A stretch of 64,000 nucleotides of DNA from Gp6-AA40 sp963723495 (lineage in GTDB: Bacteria > Acidobacteriota > Vicinamibacteria > Vicinamibacterales > UBA2999): positions 558,001 to 622,000 of the forward strand of contig CAVRQR010000006.1 of NCBI GenBank assembly GCA_963723495.1, in the 5' to 3' direction. Position numbers and translations under genes: made by a program. A model generated the notes under the pieces. The model was given only the letters and a program-made list of their open reading frames with translations. It searched no databases and had not been told where the DNA came from. Positions 19,513 through 27,955 of the stretch are shown in pieces. Numbering within the stretch: position 1 is the stretch's first letter; each line of letters begins with the position of its first letter.

Positions 19513-19514
19513 TG
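19430..19514. repeat. phased CAGAATG repeat in inverted arrangement
   Basis: CAGAATGCAGAATCCAGAACGCAGAG (19432-19457) faces TTCTGCATTCTGCGTCCTGCATTCTGC (19484-19510). The unit is about 7-10 bases and the arms are imperfect complements. It overlaps the annotated 5' end of the MBL gene. Same design as the repeats at 9848, 45607 and 55183 but a different unit. Confidence 0.75.
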
Positions 19515-19522
19515 ACGTGTGC

Positions 19523-19930
19523 TCAGTTCTTTGCCTGCGGTCCGCCCTGCACGAACAGCGGGCGGTCCGGCGTCTCGACTTTGGCGATCGACAGTAACGA
19601 GCCGCGACTCTCCACGACCTTCCCCGCGTACCCCTCGAATATCACTTTGTCACCGGACTTGAGGTCGTTTCTCCCCCAGCCCTGGCGACGCACCGAATTG
19701 GGGCTGGTGAGCTCCAGATTCCAGTTCGTCACCTTCCCCTTGGCGTCGGTGACGTCGACGTACACACGCATGTGGGGATTCGTCCACGCGACGTTCGTTA
19801 CGACACCGGTCAACTTGACCTTCTTCGTCGCGTCGTATTCCGTGTTGAACGAGTGATGGGCGAGAAGAGGGACTGTGAGATACGCGATGACGCCAACGCC
19901 GGCGATTAATAGTCCGAGCGTCGTTCTCAT
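19523..19930 (-). CDS. DUF6152 exported protein
   Basis: 135 residues. A hydrophobic signal ends in VPLLA, followed by HHSFNTEYDATKKVKLTGVVTNV, then WTNPHMRVYVDV and NWNLELTSPNSVRRQGW and a GDKVIFEG strand. This is the DUF6152 pattern: a small exported all-beta protein. If signal peptidase cuts after LLA the mature chain begins His-His-Ser. A conserved His follows in TNPH. It lies ten bases upstream of the MBL frame and 12 bases downstream of a family C gene, within one operon. Confidence 0.8.
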   Translation of the reverse strand: MRTTLGLLIAGVGVIAYLTVPLLAHHSFNTEYDATKKVKLTGVVTNVAWTNPHMRVYVDVTDAKGKVTNWNLELTSPNSVRRQGWGRNDLKSGDKVIFEGYAGKVVESRGSLLSIAKVETPDRPLFVQGGPQAKN

Positions 19931-19942
19931 GAGGCCTACGAC

Positions 19943-20761
19943 TCACTTTCTCTCGGTGGCCGGCGTGAACGCGCCTGCCTTTCCATATTGGTTGTCTTCG
20001 AGACAGATGAACTCGAGCAGGTCCAGGTCAGGGCGAATATGCGTCGCCGTGAACTTCACCGTCACTGTTTTTGAGAAGGCGCCTGGATCGATGATGGTGA
20101 ACTCGTTGACCAATGTGCCGTAGTTGATCCGCGTCCACCGTTCGATTGTGCGCAGTTGCTCGGTGTGCGGGGTGCCTCGACTGTCGAACCAGAATTTGTC
20201 GTTGTAGCCAACCGTGTCCACGACGAGGGTGTCGCCCTCCCAGTGGCCGATGGAATGCCCGAACCAGCTTGGAAAGAGATCGTCCGGCTCCGGGTGTTTG
20301 CGACCGTCCATGTAGATGACACGGTGGGCGCCGGCATCGCCCGTCTCGTGCAGCACATAGATGTGCGTCAGTCCCTTCGATGTGTAGGTCATGGCGAACT
20401 TCCACGGATAGGGATTGACTCGCGGCACGCCCATCGGCAGGCACGCCGTGTAGGGTTCGTCCTCGGCCTTCCGTGTGTCCCTGAGCGCCCGTGCCCAGGG
20501 CAGCAGTGGAAGCTCGCCGGGTTTCAAGCCACCCTCTCGCTCGATGTCCACGTTAGAGCCGCCGCCAACCCATGGGCCAGTCAAGTCCGGCTTTCCGTCG
20601 GGCATCCGCGGTACCGGTCGAGCGGCCTCCGCAGCCGAGATCCGAGGTGTCCCGCCGACGTTGACCTGGCCGACCTCTCCGGGCCCGGTGCCACGCTGAG
20701 CGTGGACCGTAACCAGCAGTGGGATGGAAAGCGCGATGAGCGCCGCATCAACACGCTTCAC
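19943..20761 (-). CDS. secreted family C protein
   Basis: 272 residues. Signal MKRVDAALIALSIPLLVTVHAQ, then PRMPDGKPDLTGPWVGG, EGGLKPGELPLLPWA, CLPMGVPR, YMDGRKHPEPDDLFPSWFGHS-type core, GHWEGDTLVVDTVGYNDKFWFD, GTPHTEQLRTIERWTR and LEFICLEDNQYGK. Widespread in acidobacteria as hypothetical proteins; function unknown. Intact and nearly collinear with the neighbour at 20758, so they arose by tandem duplication. ATGA overlap (20758-20761) couples the two. Confidence 0.75.
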   Translation of the reverse strand: MKRVDAALIALSIPLLVTVHAQRGTGPGEVGQVNVGGTPRISAAEAARPVPRMPDGKPDLTGPWVGGGSNVDIEREGGLKPGELPLLPWARALRDTRKAEDEPYTACLPMGVPRVNPYPWKFAMTYTSKGLTHIYVLHETGDAGAHRVIYMDGRKHPEPDDLFPSWFGHSIGHWEGDTLVVDTVGYNDKFWFDSRGTPHTEQLRTIERWTRINYGTLVNEFTIIDPGAFSKTVTVKFTATHIRPDLDLLEFICLEDNQYGKAGAFTPATERK

Positions 20762-21561
20762 TTCTTGGTCTCACCCGTCAGCGGGTTGAAGCCAGGAATC
20801 GTGTGCACGCCGTATTGATTGTTCTCCTGGCAGATGTATTCCATCAGCTCGTCCCCCGGCGGGCTGAGCGTCGCCATGAAGGTCACCGTGAATGGCTTCG
20901 TGAAGGCGCCAGGGTCCTCGATCGTGACCTTGTTCTCCATGCGGCCGAGATCCAGGCGCGTCCATCGCTCGATGGTGTGCAGTTGCTCGGTGTGGGGAGT
21001 CCCCGGCGGTCGAACCAGAACTTGTCGTTGTAGCCGACGGTGTCGATGACGAGCGTGTCTTTCTCCCACCACGCCGATCGAATGACCGTACCAGGTGGGG
21101 TCTGGGTCGGGTGGGTGTTTGCGACCATCCATGAACACTTGTCGGTAGCTGTGGATGTTCCCCTCTTGCAGGATGAAGAGGTGGGTCGCGGCCTTGTGCG
21201 TTGGCGTCTGCACTATTCGAAACGGAAATGGCGTCGTTCGCGGCACGCCCATCGGGAGACACCGATTGTGCGGCTCTTGGGTGACATCCCTGGTGGCCAT
21301 GAGCGCCTTCGCCGATGGAAGCATCAGCGCGTCGAGCTCCCCCGGCTTGAGCCCGCCTTCACGTTCGATGTCGTTGATGGGGCCGCCACCGACCCAGACA
21401 CCGCTGAGATCGACGGTACCGTCCGGTAACCGTGGGACGGGTCCCGTGGGAGGTCCCGTTCGCCGCTGCGTACTGATCGATGGCTGGCCTTGCCCTGGCG
21501 TTTGCGCCGGCAGCACCAGCGTCGTCGCGGCCAGGGCCGAGATGAGGATAAACGTTCTCAC
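20758..21561 (-). CDS. secreted family C protein with internal frame excursion
   Basis: 267 residues as read: signal MRTFILISALAATTLVLPAQ, PRLPDGTVDLSGVWVGG, CLPMGVPRTTPFPFRIV, FMDGRKHPPDPDPTWYGHSIG and then about 25 residues of unrelated sequence (VVGERHARHRHRR...) before TPHTEQLHTIERWTR. In the adjacent frame the same bases read WWEKDTLVIDTVGYNDKFWFDRRG, the expected core. Two compensating single-base changes, near 21070 and near 21003, therefore swap frame and back. True protein probably matches its neighbour at 19943 throughout. Confidence 0.72.
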   Translation of the reverse strand: MRTFILISALAATTLVLPAQTPGQGQPSISTQRRTGPPTGPVPRLPDGTVDLSGVWVGGGPINDIEREGGLKPGELDALMLPSAKALMATRDVTQEPHNRCLPMGVPRTTPFPFRIVQTPTHKAATHLFILQEGNIHSYRQVFMDGRKHPPDPDPTWYGHSIGVVGERHARHRHRRLQRQVLVRPPGTPHTEQLHTIERWTRLDLGRMENKVTIEDPGAFTKPFTVTFMATLSPPGDELMEYICQENNQYGVHTIPGFNPLTGETKK

Positions 21562-21581
21562 GGAAGTTCTCCCGATGAGCG

Positions 21582-21968
21582 TTATTGCTCGGCGGTGCCG
21601 GAAAATACCTTGCGTCCGTCAGGAAGCACGACCGATCGGGCGTTCGCGATGGGGGCGCCCGACCTCGCGTGGATCCCGTCGACGGTCACCGTGTCGCCGA
21701 CTTTCAGTGCGTTTCTCGTCCATCCGTTCCTCGAAAGCGCGCTAACGGCGGCCAGCTCGACGTTCCAATTGACGACAGTGCCGTTCGGCTGCGCGACATC
21801 GATGTAAATCCGGGCGTGCGGATTGGTCCATTCGATCCTGGTAACCTGCCCCTTCAACATCACTGTCTTCGATGGGTCGAACTCCCCCGCAATCGAGTGA
21901 TGGGCGACGAGAGCTCGGGATCCGCAGAGGACGATGGCGAGTAGAAGGAACGCGATTGTCAATCTCAT
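21582..21968 (-). CDS. DUF6152 exported protein
   Basis: 128 residues. Signal MRLTIAFLLLAIVLCGSRALVA then HHSIAGEFDPSKTVMLKGQVTRIEWTNPHARIYIDV, VNWNVELAAVSALSRNGWTRNALKVGDTVTVDG. Same family layout as the proteins at 19523, 22113 and 30791, again with a predicted mature His-His-Ser end and a TNPH motif. GGAGGTGTTGCC precedes the ATG. Twenty bases upstream of the family C gene; a pair of GC-rich hairpins separates it from the next DUF6152 gene. Confidence 0.8.
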   Translation of the reverse strand: MRLTIAFLLLAIVLCGSRALVAHHSIAGEFDPSKTVMLKGQVTRIEWTNPHARIYIDVAQPNGTVVNWNVELAAVSALSRNGWTRNALKVGDTVTVDGIHARSGAPIANARSVVLPDGRKVFSGTAEQ

Positions 21969-22013
21969 GGCAACACCTCCTGCGCGCTAGCTAGCACCAT
22001 TCACAGCCGTGCA

Positions 22014-22080
22014 GAGGCGGGTCTTTTAGACCCGCCTCGATCGAATCGGCCGCGTCAACGGCGGGTCTGAAGACCCGCCG
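22014..22080. repeat. two GGCGGGTCT hairpins
   Basis: Perfect inverted repeats at 22014-22038 (11-base arms, loop TTT) and 22059-22080 (10-base arms, loop GA) share the core GGCGGGTCT. They lie between two same-strand DUF6152 genes. Neither is followed by a T run in the direction of transcription, so they may be partial terminators, mRNA-stability hairpins, or a REP-like element. Related GGCGGGT hairpins occur at 60599-60652. Confidence 0.8.
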
Positions 22081-22112
22081 CTACACGGTAGTGGAAATCG
22101 CTCCAGGCCGTT

Positions 22113-22493
22113 TCATTCCCATCGGCCAACCGTCTTGCCATCCGGAAACTTCGCACCGACGAAACCGCCGGCCGGAGCGCCATTCAGCATCGGCCGCAGG
22201 CGCATCGTCACCTTCGCGCCCGGTGGAAACGTTGACGGACGGATGCCCTGGCGGCCGAGCGAATTCGGACTCCCCCACTCGACGCTCCACTCCACCTTCG
22301 CACCCTTGTCGTCCTCGACGATGATCTGGATCCAGGTGTGGGGATTGGTGAACTGAAACTCCTTGATCGTTCCCGTCAGCTCGATCACCTTGTCGCTGTT
22401 GAAACCCGCCCCCGAGTGATGCGCCGTTGCCGGAGCACCGATCGCGAGCACTGCGGCGAACGCGAGAGCCCACCGAAACGCGGACGTCCTCAT
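22113..22493 (-). CDS. DUF6152 exported protein
   Basis: 126 residues: signal MRTSAFRWALAFAAVLAIG ending ATA, then HHSGAGFNSDKVIELTGTIKEF, FTNPHTWIQIIVEDDKGAKVEW, EWGSPNSLGRQGIRPSTFPPGAKVT and a C-terminal VGAKFPDGKTVGRW. It is a third DUF6152 copy in this operon and diverges most at its C-terminus. Twenty bases downstream of the first gene of the operon. Confidence 0.8.
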   Translation of the reverse strand: MRTSAFRWALAFAAVLAIGAPATAHHSGAGFNSDKVIELTGTIKEFQFTNPHTWIQIIVEDDKGAKVEWSVEWGSPNSLGRQGIRPSTFPPGAKVTMRLRPMLNGAPAGGFVGAKFPDGKTVGRWE

Positions 22494-22513
22494 GGCGAAT
22501 ACCTCGCTGCAGA

Positions 22514-23338
22514 CTATTCCTTGTTGAGCGGCTTACCGTCAGGACCGATCACCAGCGTCTTGCCCGTTTCAAGGTCCGCCGGGTTGCGGTTGTTCTCGGC
22601 GCACCCATAGTCGTACAGACGCGTACCCTCCGGCATCTTCTGAAACTGCTTGGTTACGACCCACGGCTTGGTCAACGCTTTCGGATCCTCGATCGTCATC
22701 TCGACCTGAATGGTCTTCGGATCGGTCTTGCGAATTCGAGTCGTCGCGCGCGATTGATCGCTCAGGACCAGGCCGGTTCGATCGAGAATCACGTCCTTGT
22801 CGCGATAACCCTTCAAGGCAACGGTCGTGAAGACGAGCGTGTCACCCTCCCAATGCCCAATCGAATCGCCGGTGTAGGTCGCCCATTGATCTTCCAGGTG
22901 CTTCCGTCCGTCGGTGTAGATGCGCAGGACGTTCGGGCCGTTCTCCGTCAGCACCCATACCTGCTCCGGGCGCACGACGAACTCATACGGATCGGGAAGA
23001 TTGAAGTGTCGAGGGAATCCCGCGGGCACACCACAGTTCGAGATCGTGTCGGGAAACAGGTTCTTGTCGCGTCGCTCGAGATGCGACTTGTAGATCGCTT
23101 CCCACTCGGCGTTGTAGGGAGGGTGCGATCTGACGCCGGCCGCCGTCGCTCCGCCCTGGCCGGTCTGCGTGGCGCGATCGAACACCGTTCCTCCGACCAT
23201 CGACCAGGCACCACTCCAGTCAGGCAGGGTGTCAGACGAGCGCGCCGTTACAGGCTGAGCTTGTCCGAACGCGACACCGGGAACGATGGACACACTGACG
23301 GCGAACGCAAACAGGAGCGGTCTGAGGGTCGTGTACAT
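22514..23338 (-). CDS. secreted family C-like protein, first gene of operon
   Basis: 274 residues from ATG 23338 (signal MYTTLRPLLFAFAVSVSIVPGVAFG) with AGGAG upstream; the longer frame to 23437 has no support. After LPDWSGAWSMVGGTVFDRA the chain has NCGVPAGFPR, RIYTDGRKHLEDQWATYTGDSIGHWEGDTLVFTT, and DYGCAENNRNP near the end. The TDGRKH and GHWEGDTLVF core matches family C, but the N-terminal half differs from the 'PDGKPDL' type. Divergent from the histidine kinase gene, 179 bases away, so its promoter probably lies between. Confidence 0.72.
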   Translation of the reverse strand: MYTTLRPLLFAFAVSVSIVPGVAFGQAQPVTARSSDTLPDWSGAWSMVGGTVFDRATQTGQGGATAAGVRSHPPYNAEWEAIYKSHLERRDKNLFPDTISNCGVPAGFPRHFNLPDPYEFVVRPEQVWVLTENGPNVLRIYTDGRKHLEDQWATYTGDSIGHWEGDTLVFTTVALKGYRDKDVILDRTGLVLSDQSRATTRIRKTDPKTIQVEMTIEDPKALTKPWVVTKQFQKMPEGTRLYDYGCAENNRNPADLETGKTLVIGPDGKPLNKE

Positions 23339-23517
23339 GAGGAGTTCTCCTCGCCGGGACTCGAGAAGTTCCGTACCGCCGCGCGGGACTGAGGCACACA
23401 TTACGACGAAGAGAGCGGCCTGTCGAGTGGACCTCATCGAAATCCTGCGCTAGGATTCTTGCCATCGCTTGGGTTGTCAACACCCACGCGCGCGTCCAAC
23501 CCGCCGGCGAGATCGCC

Positions 23518-25816
23518 TTGAATACATTTCTCCCACTGCTCACGGCGCAGATGCTGGTAACCGTCTTCCTGGCGGTATTGCTGTGGTCACTTTATCGACA
23601 TTTTCAGCGCCAGGAGTTCAATCGCTGGTGGGCGTGGGCGTGGACATCGTCGGCCATCTTCCTGTCTGTGGGCAGGGCTACCCTCTCACTGAACACCGAG
23701 TCGGCGACGCTATTCCTCGGTGCGATGGTCCTGACCGTCACGCTGATCGGATTCCTCGCGGTGCCGTTGCTGGCGTTCGGCGTCGTGAGCTTCAGGTCCC
23801 CGCACATCATCTCAAAACGGGTCGCGGTCACCGGGCTCGCGGGGGCGCTGGCTCTGGGCGCGCTGACGTTTGCTTTGTCACTATTGTGGACCGACCCGAT
23901 CGCGAGGTTCTCATTTCGTCAGGGGGTCCGCACACTGGCGCTCGGCTCGGTCCTGGTGTTCTGCGCGTGGATGTTCTTCGAGCGCGCACGCGCGAGATCG
24001 TCATGGGCGGTCGTCATCACCGGCGTGTGCTGTTTCGTTCACGGTCTCACTCAGTTCTTTTATGCGGCAGTCCTGTTACGAGCTGCTGGTGCAAGCGCCT
24101 TCGCGGGAGTGGTGGGCCAGTCCGTACAGAATGCAGGGAACCTGTTGTCCCTCGACGTCGGACTCACCGCCGGCATCTGCCTGGGAATGATTCTCCTGCT
24201 CGTCGAAGAGCATCAGCGGGCAGAGCGGGCGCTGAGTGAGAGCGTCAATCGCGGCCGCAAGGTATCCGAAGAGAACGCGGCGCTGCAGACGGCAATCTCG
24301 AAACGGCTGCTGGCGGAGCAGGAACTACGGCGATCCGAAGAGAAGTTTGCGTCTGCCTTTCACGCGAGCCCATGCGCGATGACGATTACCTCTCTCGAAG
24401 GGGGGCGGTTCATCGACGTCAACCAGAGCTTCGAGCGACACATGGGCTACAGCAAGGACGAGGTGCTGGGGCGCAGCTCGCTGGAGCTCGATATATGGCC
24501 CGACCACAGCGACCGAGCTCGCTTCTATGCTGACGTGGTCGAGCACGGACGATCGCCGGAACGCGAGGTGAGGCTGCGTACGAAGTCTGGCCAGACGATG
24601 TGGGCGATTCTCTCCGCCGAGACGATCACGGTCGAAGGCCAGCGTTGTGTCCTGTCGGTCGGCCTGGACGTGACCGCGCGCAAAGAAGCCGAGGCGAGAC
24701 ACGGGGCAATCGTGAAGGCTCTCCCCGACTGGCTCTTTCTCCTCAGCCACGAGGGCGAGTTCCTCGAATTTCACGCCAAGGACCAAAGCCATCTCATGCT
24801 GCCACCGGAACAGTTCATCGGCCGCCGCCTCGGAGACGTGCTGCCGCCAGACCTGGCGACGCGCATATCCAATTGTGTCGCTGAGTCGTTGCAGTCGGAT
24901 CAGCTGGTCACGCTCGAGTACTCCCTCCCGATCGGGGACGGGCTGCGATTCTATGAAGTGCGCGCCGTTCCATCGGATCGCGATCGCGTGCTGTGCCTGG
25001 TGCGCGACATCGACCGACCACAAGCGCGCGCAGCACCGCGCGCGGGAGCTACAGGACGAGCTCGCGCATGTCGGACGGGTCATGGCCCTCGGAACCCTGA
25101 CCGGTTCCCTCGCCCACGAGATCAATCAGCCGCTTGCCGCGATCACGACCAACGCCCACACGGCGCTGGTCATGCTCGAAGCCTCGCAGCCGGATGTGGC
25201 GGAGGTGTGCGCCGCGCTCAACGACATCAACAGCGACAGCCGGCGCATCGACGACGTCCTGCGGCACCTGCGATCGATGCTCAGGAAAGAGCGCCGCGAG
25301 TACGAGCCGGTCGATGTCAACTCGCTGGTAACCGAGGTCCTGGCGATCGTGCATAGCGACATGATCCTCCGTCAGATCTCGCTCGACGTGGCGCTGGCAC
25401 CGGATCTCAACCGCGTCCACGGCGACCGCATCCAGCTGCAGCAGGTCGTGCTCAACCTCCTCATGAACGCATGCGAGGCGGTGCGCTCAGTCGACGTGAG
25501 CCGGCGGCACGTGAGCCTCACCACGGACGCAACGGACGGACGCGTCGTCGTGTCGGTCTCCGACCGAGGGATCGGGTTTGCGGGCGACCACATCGACAGG
25601 ATGTTCGAGCCATTCTTCACGACGACGACCGAGGGAATGGGGCTTGGCCTCTCCATTTGCCGCACGATCATCGACGCACATGGCGGCCGGATCTCGGCCA
25701 GATCGAACCCGGACAACGGGCTGACCTGCTGGTTCAGCCTCGCGGCGCTCGAGCCGGTCGAGGAGACGCTCGCGAAACGTCAGTCGCCCGTGTTACGGTC
25801 GGAAACTTGGAAATGA
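23518..25816 (+). CDS. membrane histidine kinase with PAS domains, one frameshift
   Basis: N-terminal membrane domain with about seven helices (residues 1-230), a short coiled coil, a PAS domain (FASAFHASPCAMTITS...GYSKDEVLGRSSLEL), a second PAS-like segment, then HisKA with SLAHEINQPLAAI and HATPase with LLMNACEAV, DRGIGF and FEPFFTTTTEGMGLGLSI. The frame from TTG 23518 runs correctly to LCLVRDI at about 25010. The reading then belongs to another frame (TDHKRAQHRARELQDELAHVGR) to 25816. One extra base near 25010-25018 explains it. Resembles FixL/DctB-type kinases. Its stop overlaps the next gene as ATGA. Confidence 0.85.
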
Positions 25817-26238
25817 GTCACGCGTCGGTGCCAACCGTGTTCGTCGTCGACGACGACTCGTCGTTGCGATTCGCATTGCAGCGGCTCTTCCGGTCGGCAG
25901 GATGGTCCGTGCAGACGTTCTCGTCAGCAGAGGAATTCCTCGAGCAGCCACGCGATGGGACCCGCGCGTGTCTCATCGCCGACGTTCACCTTGGCCGCAT
26001 GAGCGGGCTCGAACTGCTGGCGATCGTCGTGCGAACCCCGGGCGCTCTCCCCGTGATTCTGATCACCGGGTTCGACGGCGGGGTGACGGAAACCGAGGCG
26101 CTTCGCCTGGGTGCCTTTGCGTTCTTCCGGAAACCCTTCGACGCGTTCGAACTGCTGCGCTGCGCGAAGCGCGCAGTGGACCGCGGAACACCCATCGTCC
26201 GGGGCAAGCCGTCGGGCGCGACCCTGCCGCGTTGCTGA
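25813..26238 (+). CDS. response regulator, receiver domain only
   Basis: 141 residues: acidic pocket VVDDD at 11-15, phosphoacceptor D57 (LIADVHLG), and the conserved Lys in FFRKPFD. Closest in style to FixJ/TodT receivers, but the chain ends about 15 residues after the receiver with no DNA-binding domain. The start overlaps the kinase stop (ATGA), so this is a kinase-regulator pair. Convergent with the amidohydrolase gene, whose stop lies immediately next to it. Output must be by protein contact, or the HTH has been lost. Confidence 0.85.
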   Translation: MSHASVPTVFVVDDDSSLRFALQRLFRSAGWSVQTFSSAEEFLEQPRDGTRACLIADVHLGRMSGLELLAIVVRTPGALPVILITGFDGGVTETEALRLGAFAFFRKPFDAFELLRCAKRAVDRGTPIVRGKPSGATLPRC

Positions 26239-27938
26239 CTATCTGCTGGCGGTGGACCGTTCCCCGCCGCGGCGTCGTAGACGACTCGGCCGCCGACGAT
26301 CGTCAACACCGACGAGATGTCCTTGATCTGATCCGCCGGCACAGTCAGGTAGTCCTTGTCGATCACGGCAAGATCGGCGAACCGGCCGGGCTGAATCGAG
26401 CCGAGATCGTTCTCGCGGAAGAACAGGTACGCGTTGTTCCTGGTGTGCGCGATCAGCGCGGCTTCCCGGCTGATCGTGTGCGTGTTCACTACCGTGCCAC
26501 CCACCATCTTGCCGGTCACCGCGAAATACAGCGTCTGGAACGGGCGGAACTGATTGACCTCGAAGGCGTCCGTTCCGAATCCCCACATGATGCCGCTGTC
26601 CTGGATCTCCCGCAGTGGTGGCATCGCGTTGCCCTTGTCACCCTGGATCCGATGGAGCAACCCTCCCGACACGATCGGGCGCGGGTTGATGGCGATGAAC
26701 ATGTTGAGCTTCTTCATGCGCTCGATCTGTGGCGGCGTCACGCCTTCCATGTGCATGAACGACCAGCGGAGCGGCCGCAGGTTCACCTCCTTGTTCACCT
26801 TCTCGAGCTGCGTGATCTGTTCCCCGATGGCGATCTCGGTCACAGAATGGAGCTGAACCGGGATGCCGGCTTTGGCGGCCGCGAGCGCGAAGCGGCCCCA
26901 TGCGTCCCACACTTCCGGCGCGGCAATGGGCTCAGGACCTGGCGCGATCACGTCACCACCGCCGCCGCCGGGGAACCTCTCGCCGTAGTTCGAGTTGTCC
27001 ATCCACTCGTCGCCGTCGTGGAACCGAAGCGTGGGCAGCTGCGCGATCATCTTCTCCTGCGCGCCGGCGCCGCGTCCCCCTCCGGCCACCGTCTTCTGGC
27101 AGAAGAAGCGCATGCTCGCTGTGCCCTCCTTCTGGAACTGCCGGTACAGGTCTTCCCACAAGCACTGGCCACCCGACGCGGTGAGGCCAGCCTTGGCGAG
27201 ATCCCGGAGCATGACCTTCTGGCTCGCCACGATGACGTCCATCGGCAGGTCGGCCTTGCCTCCGTTCGGAGCTTCGAGGAACCCGGCCTCATCGAACAAC
27301 ACGTTACGGCCCGCGACGGCGGTGACTCCGGTGGCGCGCCCGTTCGCGTCACGCTCGATCCACGGCTCCTTGCGCTGCTCGAGCTTGAGCTCCTCGATCG
27401 CCTTGCTATTGAGGTACTGTGCGGACCGGGTGAACTGGAGGAAGACGGGGTTATTCGGGGACACCTTGTCCAGTTCGTCGCGCGTGAACGGCTTCTTATC
27501 GTCTGTGAACTGATCGGGCGACCAGCCACCGAGGTTGAACACCCACTTGCCCGGGCCGGCGGCCTTGGCCTTCGCGCGGATCATCTCGAGCGCCTGTTTT
27601 CGCGAGTCAACGCCATCGAAGCGAAGCTCGAGCGTCCAGTACGCGCCTTCTTCCTGGAAGTGCGCGTGGTTGTCGATCATTCCGGGAACCACGGACCGTC
27701 CTCGCAGATCGATGCGGCGCGTGTTCGGACCGGCCAGTCGCGTGATGTTCTGATTGGTGCCGACCGCGACGATGCGATCGCCACGAATCGCCACGGCCTG
27801 CGCGATCGAAAACTGATCGTCCACCGTGATGATCTTGCCGTTGAACAGAATGGTGTCTACGGTTGGCTGCTGTGCGCCGATCAGGATCGAAGCTCCTATG
27901 AACCCGGCTCCCAGGAGCATGTACATCCATCGTTTCAT
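26239..27938 (-). CDS. exported YtcJ-type amidohydrolase, C-terminal frameshift
   Basis: Signal MKRWMYMLLGAGFIGASILIG, then TVDTILFNGKIITVDDQFSIAQAVAIRGDRIVAVG, GMIDNHAHF with the metal-binding HxH, QLHSVTEIAIG, RWSFMHMEGVTP and GFGTDAFEVNQFRPFQTLYFAVTGKMVGG. It is an amidohydrolase-superfamily (metal-dependent hydrolase, DUF-YtcJ type) enzyme close to the paralog at 36637. The main frame lacks its own stop and runs on antisense to the response regulator; the adjacent frame ends ERSTASR-stop at 26239, matching the paralog end TASTAR. A one-base indel near 26265-26275 is therefore likely. ATG 27956, overlapping the previous stop, is an alternative start. Confidence 0.8.
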
Positions 27939-27955
27939 GGTCGGTTCTCCATTCA

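Noticed and set aside
22427..23392. 321-residue plus-strand frame
   Set aside because: Antisense of the family C-like gene, without any recognisable motif.
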